A stretch of DNA of 64,000 bases from Physella acuta (Eukaryota; Mollusca; Gastropoda; Physidae), in assembly GCF_028476545.1 (NCBI RefSeq), contig NW_026732993.1, positions 62,001 through 126,000 of the forward strand. The letters are read 5' to 3'. Positions 40,812 to 52,289 of this stretch are shown piece after piece. A program made the translations under genes and the position numbers. The notes under the pieces are model-generated. The model was not told the DNA's origin, ran no database searches, and saw nothing but the letters and a program-made list of their open reading frames with translations. Numbering within the stretch: position 1 is the stretch's first letter; every line of letters starts with the position of its first letter.

Positions 40812-40907
40812 CACCTTTTCTTCTAGACTTTTTCTTTTTTCTCGAGGGGGGGGGGGGGGAATTCCCCCCCCCCCCCCCCCCCTGAAAAGATCCCTGGAAG
40901 AAACACT
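40812..40907. mobile_element. hAT-type MITE, CAGTGTTTCTTCCAG family, internally deleted copy
   Basis: A right end CCTGGAAGAAACACTG and a diverged left end TTTTCTTCTAGACTTTTTC enclose only G and C runs; the AT core is missing. No target duplication is evident. It lies upstream of the SKAP start codon. Confidence 0.62.
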
Positions 40908-41009
40908 GCACTTTGTCCTTTGAAGGGGTGACATTCATCAGTTTAGGTACTGTGTGATATTATTTACCAATAGACAGTTTGGGGATGACACATTTATAGA
41001 GGAGACACA

Positions 41010-41425
41010 AAAGTATGACATTCACCACTTTGCATATACACAAGGATGTCATTCACTAGTGTACACACACACAAGGATGTCATTCACTAGTGTACACACA
41101 CACAAGGATGTCATTCACTAGTGTACATACACAAGGATGTCATTCACTAGTGTACACACACAAGGATGTCATTCACTAGTGTACACACACATAAGGATGT
41201 CATTCACTAGTGTACATACACAAACAAGGATGTCATTCACTAGTGTACATACACAAACAAGGATGTCATTCACTAGTGTACATACACAAGATGACATTCA
41301 CCAGTTTATACACACAAAAGATGACATTCACCACATACACAAGATGACATTCACCAGTTTACACATACACAAGATGACATTAACCACTGTACACACACAC
41401 AAGATGACATTCACCAGTTTTTATC
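41010..41425. repeat. Minisatellite, about 30-bp unit
   Basis: At least twelve copies of AAGGATGTCATTCACTAGTG followed by TACACACACAC, shifting on the right to an AAGATGACATTCACCAGT variant. The open frame across it is a repeat artefact. Confidence 0.9.
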
Positions 41426-41429
41426 TATA

Positions 41430-42600
41430 GACCTACATTTTCCAACACTTTTTAAAATGATCCATGACCACTTTATAACATTATCTTTTCTCTAGTATAT
41501 TATTACATAAAAAGGTTTAAAATTATATACCTTATCTAACTTTGAATTTTAGAATTCCTTTACTGTGCAATAGATTTATACAATAACTAGATCAGTTCCA
41601 TGCTTTAATATTTAACTCAATTTTACATAGATCCATAATAACATTTGAAATAGCAAAATCGTAATTTACTCGAAGTAGGTTGTATATAAAAACAAGGCAA
41701 CAAATTAATAATAGAAAAAACGCACTTTATTATAAAAATGATACAAAATTACAACATATTAGAACAATTATAATATTTTAAACAGTGTGAATAATTGGCC
41801 AGCTTTGATTGAAGATGTACATTTTAACACTTTTTGACGCTATTAGAATTTAAACTGTACATCTTTTCGCCAATTCATCGTAATTATTTCTCTTCCATTA
41901 ACTAAACCATTCAAAAGACTTCATCAACCAACAAGCAATATAATTCACTGAATTCAAATATACATAATATATACATAATATGACATTTGTATTTGTTTTC
42001 TAAAACACAGAATATTTCTATTGCATAATACATTTAAAAAATATAATTTAAGTAAGTGAAATAAAAATAACAGAAAGGGTTTATAAGGCACTAAAAATCA
42101 CATTTTTGTTGTTGTTAATGAATACAGCAAATATTCATATACACAACACATTGATTAATCAAATGTATGTAAGTATTCGTAATATAAAATGTATACAAAA
42201 TAATTATAAATTTCAGATGTATAATTTGAAGAGTTTTTATTTAACAATCAACCAAATGACAGCTAAGTGACTGAATAATCTGAACAACAAACCTATGGAT
42301 CATACGCTTTTTTTTTTCACTGAATGAACTTTTTGGTGAAAGAATTACACTATGGAATAGATTATGTTTGTTTTTCAAGACACCACAGTACTTGATTAAA
42401 AAAAAATAAAGACGTGTAGAAAACCTTGAAACTACTCTTTTACATCATATACCCTAATTTGTACTAAGTGAAAAATAATGAAACATTTATGTTTTTTAAT
42501 ATCAACTAAACAATAGAATATCACAGAATAATGGAATGTTAAAAGTACAACAGTTCTCAACAATAGTAATTAAAATAATTATACACAAATATGGTATAGC
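41430..42600. other. AT-rich stretch, no gene recognised
   Basis: Very AT-rich, with no long frame and no identifiable repeat boundary. It may include the 3' untranslated region of the putative exon at 42601. Confidence 0.4.
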
Positions 42601-42735
42601 TTAATATCTATAGTAGTAATATTTATTAACAGTAAAGGGGTCTTTAGCAGTGGGGTAAAGGATAGGCATAAAGAATTCTCTGGTCATATAGAAGAAACTA
42701 ACAACAATGGCTAGGTAGGTATACAGGAATTTTGG
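42601..42735 (-). CDS. Possible last exon of a small membrane protein
   Basis: A minus-strand frame of about 45 codons reads YLAIVVSFFYMTREFF, then MPILYPTAKDPFTVNKYYYY, and ends RY-stop. One hydrophobic helix followed by a polar Tyr-rich tail looks like a real C-terminus. An acceptor-like TACCTAG lies just before the codon for Ile-Val-Val. A second hydrophobic stretch (ITSYWSVLTGIFLVIAY, 43039-42989, after TTTATAG and before GTAAAG) could be a preceding exon, but its phase does not fit that acceptor. No family is recognised; chance remains possible. Confidence 0.28.
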   Translation of the reverse strand, partial: PKFLYTYLAIVVSFFYMTREFFMPILYPTAKDPFTVNKYYYYRY

Positions 42736-43049
42736 AAGTCAGAATTTTCTAACATATTGAGAAAGAAAAAGAATAAACAGTTAAACAAATATAAAAGCCT
42801 TTATAACAAGCTTTTTAATGCACTGAAAATTAGATAAAACAAACATGCTTTCTTTAATTAAAGATTTGGTCACTCATGTTTTTACTTTCTTATTTTTAGT
42901 ACACTAAAAAGCTTGTTATTTTAAAGGTTTTTATATTTGTTTTATTTTCCACTTTTTAGTAATTTGTCCCAAATGAAGTTGACTTTACATAGGCTATGAC
43001 TAAAAATATTCCTGTTAAAACTGACCAGTAGCTTGTGATCTATAAAAGG

Positions 43050-43450
43050 TAATTATTTACACGAGCTGACCCGCGACGTAGCATACACTGCTATCTAGTT
43101 GTTTTATTTTCTACTTATCAGCAATTCAATTCATAATTTGTGAATTTGACACTACCCCAACCCCCTGCCTCCCCCTCCCCCCACCCAGTGAAAGCCATTT
43201 ACAGACGACAATGAAAATATCAAGCATAACTTATTATCTCCCCTTAGTACAAATCGTTTAAAAACTTAATTATCAGCCCCTAATGACCGTCACTTATTCG
43301 AACCGCTCTACTATTGTCAACATTTGGGGTGAACCACAGCACACCTGACAGGTGGGGATGATGGTGGTGGCTAAGCTGCGTGGTGTTTCGTATGGTCACC
43401 ATGAAGAGAATTATAGATATAATTATTTTGTGGGCAACTCTCAGGTGAGA
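43050..43450. repeat. Dispersed repeat, ACCCGCG family, copy 1
   Basis: Begins near GAGCTGACCCGCGACGTAGC and ends near AGAGAATTATAGATATAAT. It is colinear with the reverse strand of 63250-63670 through TTGTTTTATTTTCTACTT, ATAATTTGTGAATT, GAACCACAGC and the G/C-rich middle. Unclassified; the TATA-type tail is reminiscent of non-LTR element 3' ends (inference). Confidence 0.65.
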
Positions 43451-43589
43451 AATCAGCCAACTGTGACAACCTAATTACCTCAACTGTTCGCTGATCGAGT
43501 TTATTGGGAGTATTTAATTTTAGCTCCCTTTAGTTTCAAAACTGTTTAAATAATTTTTAATGACATTGCACAAGACTTAAGACTTAAGT

Positions 43590-44220
43590 GCCGCCAGCAC
43601 AGGACAGGTCAAACTTGGTGAAGTCCCCTCGGAAGAAAGCCAGTCCTTTGTCTACTTAGGTAGTATTGTGGACTTTCAGGGAGGAACAGATGCGGCTTTT
43701 ATAAAGCAAGGTTAGGCAAACCAAGAGTAGTCGTCACACAGCTAAAGAACATCTAGGTTTGCTGTGAGCTTTCCTTAACAACCAAGGAGCATCTGTTCAA
43801 CTCCAACATAAAATTATTGCTGCTGTATGGGGCAGAGACTTGAAGGACAACAAAGATAATCACTGATGAAGTCCAGATATTTATAAATGGCTGTCTCAGA
43901 TGATAACTCAGGATCCGCTAGCCTGACACCATCAGCAACGTTCAACTACGGCAAACAAAAGTACAACTTAGTGCTGAAGAAAAAATAAGGTAAAGAAGAT
44001 GGGGTTGGATAGAACACACACTGCGCTAACCAACATCACAAGGCAAGCATTGAAGTGGAACCCTCAGCGCAAGAGGAGATGGGAATTTGAGGCTGAAAGC
44101 ACAACAATGAGCTTTGGAGTCAGGTTGAAAAGATTATACAGGACAGAGGACTCTGGAGATCTTTGGTTGGTGGCCTATACCCCAGCAGTGATGATGATGA
44201 ATTTAACATCTAATTAAATT
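43590..44220 (+). mobile_element. LINE fragment, 3' end of the reverse-transcriptase ORF
   Basis: Broken reading frames give FVYLGSIVDFQGGTDA, LLLYGAETW and ITRQALKWNPQ, the conserved C-terminal phrases of a common invertebrate non-LTR retrotransposon polyprotein (post-RT region). Frames shift and stops interrupt it; it is an old, 5'-truncated copy. Confidence 0.8.
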
Positions 44221-44339
44221 GAAAAATAGACATTGTGAACTAAGTAAAAGCTTGTAAAAAGAATGGAACACACCAAAGTCATGTGATAAGATAGTAGACA
44301 GGAAAGAAAAATCAGAAGATGAACCAATGCAAGGATGAT

Positions 44340-44990
44340 AAAGAGAAAATAAACCTCAATACACAGTATAGGGATGCAGATGCACTCCAAGCAGACCCAG
44401 TCATATCTGCAGACATTATAAAACCTGTACTAAATAATATTTTAAAAGAGAAGATAGCCTCGACTGACTGTAAATGAGATTATCTTGTAAAGCTGCCAAG
44501 AAAGGAGACCTGTCACAGTACAGCAGCTGGAGAGGAATAATGCTTCTGTCTGTCCCAAGTAGTAAAGTACTGACAAGAATCATCCCTATGAGACTGAAAG
44601 AGGCTTTGTACAAAAATCTTAGACAAGAGATGGTAAGTTTTTGACAAGGAAGGTCATGCACAGATCACATTGCTACACTACCTATCAGTCCAAAGGAAGG
44701 CTATTCCCCCTAAACAAACTCAATAACCAATGGCTACATCACATCATCAAAATAAGATGGACAGAAAGAATCTCATGTACACACCAGTGGCATAGAATGA
44801 AGCAGCAGTTCATGGCAAAGACTACAAAACCTGCAATGTTGGGATGGATTGGGCAAAAGCTAAGGAGAACAGAAGAAAATATCACCAAGTCTGAAATCCT
44901 CAAGGAAAAGGGATGGAATGTGGGCAGACCAAGAAAATCATGGAGGACTATTGAAAGCAAAGCAAGGGCTGTAGGACTAGACTGATTGTT
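44340..44990 (+). mobile_element. LINE fragment with internal deletion
   Basis: The first half reads ADIIKPVLNNILKE, then LPKKGDLSQYSSWRGIMLL, the start of a LINE reverse transcriptase. The second half jumps to ML-GWIGQKLRR then RPRKSWR, close to the ORF's C-terminus. RT motifs in between are missing, so this is a deleted copy of the same broad class. Confidence 0.75.
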
Positions 44991-45463
44991 TTTTTGTAAG
45001 TATTATCAAAATATAAATTTTTAGGTTATGAAATTATCCAAATCCCATATCAATTAATTACATTAACATTTAATTAATGGTAATTTTTTGTTACAAAAAG
45101 CAAGTATCCAGAAGAATACAACTAATAACTGGAGTTTTAAGTTTAAAATAAACTTAACATAAATAAAAATAAACCAAGTCATTTAGTTGGTTTGAGCAGC
45201 TTTTGGGTAATAATTTAGCATTTCTTATCTAAACTAAAGATAATAATTATCCTTTATCTTATTCTAGTAATTCTAGAGTAATAATCTACATGACTTGTTC
45301 AAAATATTGGTAATAACAGACTAGTGAAAAAAGACACATTTAATTGGAAGCTGCACCAATTCTGATATTCCATCACAGAATTCTCAATTAAGTCAAGTTG
45401 TAACATAATATGGTAGAAAGTTTTTCGTAACACTGAGATGTTTAATTTTTGTTAATAAGTTAA

Positions 45464-47384
45464 CTAAGGAGAGTCATTTTGAACAGCATTATTGATATCA
45501 GCCATTGCTATCGCTGATGATGGATTACTAGCCTGTCCCTCAACTTGGTCAGTGGGTTGGACATTATTTGAGGCATCATCTGGGTACATGACGCAATATA
45601 AATCTGGACGTCTTGCTGCAATGAGAGCTTTTTTAATATATTTTTTGTGAACTTGTTTGTTATTTGATTCTAGCCATCTTTTAAGTACACCTGCATACTG
45701 TTTCTCTGTTTCTGTACTTAATTTTTTCTGTTCTTCTAACTCCTGATGAAAATTAAACTTTCCACTAGGATCCTTTAAAGTACCAAAAAAAATTTGACAC
45801 TCTGGAGTTCCCAGTTTGTAAATGAAGTCTTTAATTTGATGTTCTTGCACTAAGGGTTTACCTTCTGGTCCTGTACTCCTGGACTCCCGTTGTTTGTGTC
45901 TACGTCTACAATAATAAATAAATATAACTATAATAGCAACAACGGCAACTCCACCACATAATCCTACAGAAAGTCCAATAACAAGTTTCTTATTTTCACC
46001 AGAGTGGACAGAAGGAAATTTAGCAATCGTTGTATTATCAGTCAGTGAATCTAAAGTAGTGGTGGCATTTGTTGTAACTTCTGTACTGGAGGTCTGGTTT
46101 AAGATACAGCTGTACTCGTCATGTCTATATTCATATTTATAATAGCCTTCCTCACAGCCCCACACTACATCTTCAGTGTTGGATCCATTCTTGACTATTA
46201 CCCAGTTTTCATTTTTTGGTTTAGTCGTCCATGGTTCACAAGTGAGGTCTTGATGACTAGGTTTCTTTTGAAATTGTCTGAGAAAATAAAAATATAATGA
46301 GCGCTGAGTAGGAGAAGGAGATTGGCAATGAACTAACAGTTTGTGAACCAGTACCCCTAATAATACAGCATGAATTGAACACTGCCTGTTATGGCTATTG
46401 GAGGTTTTAATGAATATAAATTTCCATGAGTTACCAAATTACAAGCTGGTCAATTCAGTCTGATAAAATTATCCAATTAGATATGCTTAATTTAAACAAA
46501 TCCAATTACTGTAGGAGTTATTAAATGACATAATATAATGATATATACAATTTATATATTTTAATTAGGTTAAGGGTTTTGATTTGTGCTGGGATAAAGT
46601 TTAGGGATAAGTTATGTTTAAGGGAGTGGTTCCATTTGGATAACTAATAAATGATTTTCAATAAATAGTAATAATATATTTCTAGCAGGAGTTTTACATG
46701 CAATATAATGTGTTAGATACTGCAGTGTGTCTTTTATTAACACTACAATTAAAATGGTTTGACTAATAAATAAATTGTAAAAACAATTAAGTTCCCTTTT
46801 AGACCAGATGGCCTATGAGGCAGATGAAGTAGATTTTTTTCATCTATTTCTCTGACTGTGGCACATATGCCTTGCTGCCTTTACTTTCAAAGACTAGTCA
46901 AGTACTCATCAGAACTGGGTTGGCACAGTGAGGGCACATGAACTCTACCGTGTGAATTGAACTCAACACTTGCGGGTTGGTAATCAAGTTTTTAAGGGCA
47001 AGAAATTTTTATATATACAATTTTAGGAACTTAGCTATGCCTCTATCATCTATTACTAATTCAGCCCAAAATCTAACCCTAGCGCGTATCACTAGAACAT
47101 CCTTATTGAAGATTAGAACTATTCATATCTATAAGTATGAGTAATTGATTAAAAATATTATTTTTTTTCACTATACTGAACAAGTTAAAATTAAACAAAA
47201 TAAAATACAGGTTGACTGATTAAGTTGTTTTTTACCCAAATGGACATGGCAGACATTCATCATCTTTACAGAACTCCCCTTGATTACATTGTTCAGTGCA
47301 CTTTGTTAACACTGGTGTGCTTAAAACTAGCAAACAAATGCTGTTTAAAGCCAAGTATTGGAAGGTGATTTTCATGCTGCACAT
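45464..47384 (-). CDS. TNF-receptor-superfamily-like receptor with death-domain-like tail, 2 exons, 320 aa
   Basis: Type I membrane receptor, inferred to sense TNF-type ligands. Exon 1 (47384-47236) encodes a signal peptide (about 1-27) and Cys-rich CTEQCNQGEFC and DECLPCPFGQFQ. Exon 2 (46277-45464) joins in phase and gives the TNFR-module phrases CEPWTT, VVWGCEEGYYKY and EYSC, a Ser/Thr stalk with N-glycosylation sites (about N80, N110, N120, N131), a transmembrane helix (148-172) and a cytoplasmic tail. Residues about 195-285 contain AGVLKRWLESN, then KKALIAARRPDL, matching the second half of a death domain (buried Trp, then AL..A.RPDL). Only about one and a half Cys-rich modules are present. 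A TTTTAG just before the start ATG suggests an upstream untranslated exon. The tail assignment is the weaker part. Confidence 0.78.
46790..46990 (-). mobile_element. Decayed SINE in the TNFR-like gene's intron
   Basis: Reverse-strand remnant: AGACCAGATGGCCTATGAGG, CATCAGAACTGGGTTGG and a degraded B-box region (TGAATTGAACTCAACAC). Confidence 0.6.
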
Positions 47385-48061
47385 TTCAACCTAAAAGATA
47401 AAAAAATTTAAGAAACAATAAAAAAAACATACATTTTGAAAGCTATGATTTAAAAAAAATAATTATATTGTTAATAAAACATATTTGAAAGAAACTTTAT
47501 AGCAACAGGCTTTTAAATGCACTTAAAATAAGAAATCTAATTTGGTTTCTTTAATAAATGTTTTAGTAGCTAAAGTAATATAGTAATATATGGAGTGATA
47601 TAATTTTGTTATCTCCTCTTAGTTTTTAAACTGTTTATGTTTTAGTGACTAATTAAACATCTAATTAAATTGAATCAAAATTTGATAGACTTGTATATTG
47701 TTATCAAAGAGGAATGTATCTGGAAAGTTTGAATGAAATCGCTGCATTAGAAGTGGGTCAAACTGAGTTACAAAAATTGCCTCAAACCCACAAACATTGC
47801 AAACTAAATAAACGCTTGTAAAAAAACATTGCATTCAAAAAGTTTTTTTTATTCCAACATACAATACTGTTAACCTAAGGTTTATTAAAAAATACAGAAC
47901 AATAGCCTTTGACTTAAGAAATATAAATTAAACCTTTAAAAATGTAGAAAAAAAAATCAACTTGTGAGCAACAAATTATGATAGTATTAGTAATTACTTA
48001 ATTTTTAGTCAATTTAAAAAGCTTTTCTCTACTAATAAAAATTTCAAGTATAGCATTTTTT

Positions 48062-48640
48062 ACTTTCTCGTATATACGTAGTATAGAGAAAGTATTGTAA
48101 TCGTGCAAAAAAAAAAAATCGAGATTTTTACAAATCTCGACGTTTTACACCTCACTGATACGGAAAAACATAATTTTGCAATCTTGTCCGTATGTCTGTG
48201 TGTGTGTGTGTGTGTCTGTCTGTGTGTCCGTGTGTAAACACGATAACTTGAGTACCGTTACTGCTAGATTGATGAAATTTCATATATAAGTATTTTATCA
48301 AAATCGTAGATCCGTATCAACTTTTGAGCGATTTCCGATAACCGGAAGTGGTACTTTTTCTACTTTGAATTTTTCAAAAGCCTATAACTTGAGTACTATT
48401 TCAGATAGATAAATGAAATTTCACATGTAAGTAAAAGATCTAATTCTCCACCTTCTGTTAAATTTTGAGTCATTTCCGTTGACCGGAAGTAGTAATTTAC
48501 GCTACTTCCGATTTCTCAAAAAACTAATGTAAATTTAAAAGTACTAATAATATTGCGCACTATTATGCGCTTTTTTATTTCGCGTTCACTTGGTGTGCAA
48601 TTAATTTGTCTACGAGATTTTATTCTATTTTTAAAACTTT
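48062..48640. repeat. Dispersed repeat with TTTCTCGTATATACG start
   Basis: Starts TTTTTACTTTCTCGTATATA, with GAGAAAGTATTGTAATCGTG soon after, a TCGAGAT...ATCTCGA hairpin, a (TG)n tract at 48195-48240, then two tandem blocks sharing ATAACTTGAGTA, TGATGAAATTTCA and ATTTCCG..GACCGGAAGT. A short related piece (GTATTGTAATCGTGCAAG, AATCTCGACGTTTT) lies at 53510-53680. Unclassified. Confidence 0.65.
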
Positions 48641-48840
48641 AAGTATTTAAAATGGATTAAAAATCATGTCTATAGCCCGAGTTCCCATCCCCTGTTATTT
48701 TATATAAAAATATTCGAGAAAGTTTAGGGGAGATCACTCCCGGTTTATTTTCCTAAACAAGACACAGCTGAGGGGTTACTGTGAATTCACATTAGTTTAG
48801 AAATCAGTAAGCTTACAGCATACATTGAAGTTTGCATAAA

Positions 48841-48877
48841 GCAATCTAAAATAGCAAGAGTTGCTATTTTAGATTGC
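48841..48877. other. Perfect hairpin, 17-bp stem, 3-base loop
   Basis: GCAATCTAAAATAGCAA, loop GAG, then its exact inverse. No decay is seen in either arm. No matching element boundary is visible. Confidence 0.9.
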
Positions 48878-49758
48878 TGGTGATGTCACTCCAAGCAGAT
48901 TAACAGCGCAACACTAATAAAACACTATAGACACTACAAGTGACCAGTTAATTAATTTCAAGACAAAAATTGTGGCAGGTTATACAGAGATCACATCACA
49001 TACCCAACCAGAAAAATGAAAAGCAGAATTGGAGGGTGGTAGTATTACGTCACGCATTTAAACAGAATGTAGATATAGGGTCTATTGACAAAGAAGTTAA
49101 AATCATAGTTGAGCTAAAACAACTTCATATTTCAACAAATCAACTAGTGTTTTGGAAGAAATGTTTATATTTATAGAAAACTATATTATATTTTTAATTT
49201 ACAACATTTACAAAATAAACGGTCACGTGTATCAATTTCTGATACTTTTTTTTAATATGGAGGAAATAATGCCCACCATCACACAGCCTACAAGGAATGA
49301 TGGTCCTGGAATACTTTAACAGCACTATAAAAGACGCTTAGAAGTCACACACAGAAAAGTAAGCAACAGTCTTACAAAAGGGCAGCGGCTGGCCCTAGGA
49401 TAACAATTACTTTTAAATCGATTCTTTGATAATAACAGTATAGCTGATTCTTTAAAGAATAAATTGAAATCAAAATTGCATTTTCACAATGTATTTACAA
49501 CTCAACAAGAGATATTTTTTCTATTAGGTAGTGTTGAACAATTAATCATGTTATTTTAAACGGCTTTTATTATTAGGAAATAAGGAATGTATTCATATGT
49601 TTGGTTATCGTTTTTTACAAATAGTGTCTAAGAAAATATGCCAAAGGCTAAAAATCGAATAATAATGAAATTTTTTTTTAAGCACTTCTTTAAAAAGAAG
49701 TTTAGCAATCCTCCCAGGGGCAGTTGAGAGTGTCAAAAATGTTGTTAAAGACTGCAGG

Positions 49759-51617
49759 TCATTGGTCATCCTGCTCCTGCGTTGAACTGCTTTCTGCCTG
49801 TGCAAGCTCGAGTACCGCGGAGGTTGTTTCTGTTCCACAGCAGCCATCATGTTCAGTATGACGTGTTACTGCAGCTTTTGATGGCATGTACACATTGTAT
49901 GATTTGCAAATGCGTTTGCTCATTTCTTTAGTGAGAGTTGGGCAGAACAGATCAAAAGGAACTTCTGTTTTGTAAGCTGAAGCTGCTGCTGGTCTCAGGT
50001 TGGTGGCCAGTCTCTGCCGAAGGGTCATGAACTTGTCAGATGGCTGTACACAAGCTGGTTCGGGAACTACTGGACCTTCAGCTGTGATTCTCATTGGATA
50101 TGGAGCTGGCAAAAAGCGATTGGGAAATACTTCCATCCAAGATGTGTGAAATGCACCGCAACAGGACCGATTAGCGCACTTGATGATCTGGAATGTGTAC
50201 TGGGAAATTCGACAGGATAACCATCAAACTTGATATTACTCCAGATCTCAACCAACACCTCTCCTGCTTTTTGGAAGTTTTTTTTCTAATTCTGGATCTA
50301 CAGTTCTTCCAGAGGCATTTAAATGGCTACTGAATGAATCATGTGGCAATATCAAGCCCGCTAGTTCCCTGCTCAGTGGGGCCATTCTTCTTTCCACATA
50401 ATTGTAGGCAGACATTCCCGGCGCATGTGTCATAGCTATGTACACATCTAAATTGTACTTCTGGAACCTGTCTGCAACTACAACTAGTGTTTGAGAAAAT
50501 CGTGGGTTCTCATCAGGTCCTCCATCCAAGAAAGCAAGGAATATTGGTTTAATGTTGCCTTCATGGGTAGCTACCTCTTTAAAAGAATCAAGATGTAACA
50601 AATGATCCACATCTCTCCCATGTGTAAAAGCTGTGCTGCTCATGCTTGGCACTTTTGATGGCTATATACGTTGGCCCAGAGTGTGTTATTTCAAGCTCAG
50701 AAGGTGCTTTAATTGTGCAAGCTGCATAGACAGAGGGTGTAAGCTTGTGTTTAGCAGCTATAACAAAGTCATGGTCTGGAACTCTGACTTGGTATTCCAG
50801 ACACATCAGCAGTGGGGCTTGTTTATTGGCTGCAGCCAGATGGGGACTTTAGCCTTACCGTCAACTGACAAGACAAACACAGCCTGTGGCCCAAACATAG
50901 AGGAAATACTTTTTAGGTATTCCTTTGTTGAAAATGCAAAGTTTGCATTTTCATGCAACTTTCGCTCACCGTTTTCCTGTACTGTTTGGATATGTTTTTT
51001 GCCTTCAGTGGTGTCTAGCCTACGGGGAATCAGTCTCAAGTACAATCCTGACCTGCTTAGAGAGAAATCTAGATTTTTTAGCTCAGCTGCTAAGTCATCC
51101 AGAGTTAAACAGGCATGCAATATTTCAGCCCTTGGCCTTTGATCTGCTCCAGCACCTCTGGTGACAATGTCAATTATTGTCTTATGCAGATCACTCTGTT
51201 CTTCTTCCAGAGATGGACGCCCACATCTCGGCCGGGCAAACTTTTCTACACTCTTGTTACCCTTTCCAATATCCACAAGGAGTGAACTTTTGTTCACACT
51301 TTTTAACCAAATTTTTGGAATATTCTAGCTGTTTCAAATTTTCTGCCGTCACCAAACCACAGTCTTTAAGCTCTTGTAATTTGACGATTCGAGCTCTTTC
51401 TAGGTTTATGTTCTCTTTTAATTTTTCTTGCGCTGGTGCATTTTTTTTAAAGAATCATCCACATCTAGTTTTGCTTTTTTTGCTTCTGAAACTAATGGTC
51501 TAGACTCACTTGTAGAGGTCGTTGGTTTTTGTTCAGACTCTGATGGACCAGGAGCTTGAGTTTTATTAGATACAAATCATTTAATTTAACATATTTCGCA
51601 GTGTTTTGACTAGCCAT
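49759..51617 (-). pseudogene. Broken transposase-like gene, class uncertain
   Basis: Consecutive minus-strand stretches in different frames make one colinear protein. The first part is charged and helical. A VFVLSVDGKAKVPIW strand with a possible first catalytic Asp follows, then PDHDFVIAAKHKLTPSVYA, then FLAFLDGGPDENPRFSQ, then THAPGMSAYNYVERRMAPLS. The D...DGG.DENPR...YNYVERR layout recalls DDE transposases with an RNase H fold. The host family was not identified. There are about four breaks, so it is a fossil. No terminal repeats were found. Confidence 0.55.
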
Positions 51618-52015
51618 TATTTCGCACACTTGTAGTTGCATTGACAATGTTATATTACTGAGTCCAATGTTGATGCTAGTGGGTTAACGCCCCCCACCTC
51701 CTGTCCCACACCTGAACAGGGACAGCTTGCTCCCCCCCCCCCTCCACCCCTCTCCAGTCTCACAACTGAACTGGGATGACCCCGCCTACCTAGAGAAGTG
51801 CAGGCTAGGGGCAATGCAGGTCGCCTGGTCTTTGACCTGGGCTGCAAATGTGGGGGAAACACGTAATGGGATACCCTATTGTATTCAAGGTTAAGCCACG
51901 GCATAGACCCAAGCTGGGTGGTGAGGGCAAGAGAGATAGGACAGTTGAACTTTAGCTTTGCTTGGAAATATTTTTCTTTCACACTACCAAAAATAAAGTT
52001 AGATTTTTAATGTGT

Positions 52016-52276
52016 AAAGTAAAGTAAAGTTTCCCTTTCAAACCTGACGGTCTATGGGGCAAGTAAAGTAGAGTTCACTTGTTTCTGTGACCTCGGCATA
52101 TGAAGAGATAGTGTGGTCAGCACTATGCCCAGCCGCCTTTACTTTCCCTAACGTGAGTTAGGTACCCATCTGAGTTGGGTGGACTCAGGGACGGTCTACT
52201 GACTTGAACCCGGATTCGAACTCGAGACTTACGGGTTAGCAGTCCAGCTCTCTACCGCTAGACCACTCCGTCCCAC
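52016..52276 (-). mobile_element. tRNA-derived SINE, full length, best-preserved target duplication
   Basis: Reverse-strand copy flanked by a perfect 13-bp duplication ATTTTTAATGTGT (52003-52015 and 52277-52289). On the minus strand it runs GGGACGGAGTGGTCTAGCGG (A box), GAGTTCGAATCCGGG (B box), body, and a CTTTACTTTACTTT tail. The perfect duplication suggests a young insertion made by LINE machinery. Confidence 0.93.
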
Positions 52277-52289
52277 ATTTTTAATGTGT

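Noticed and set aside
40676-40885. A frame upstream of the SKAP gene
   Set aside because: Runs into the G run of a deleted MITE; no likeness and no splice context.
50633-51503. Plus-strand frames of 79-169 codons
   Set aside because: Antisense to the broken transposase-like gene; no motif or splice context.
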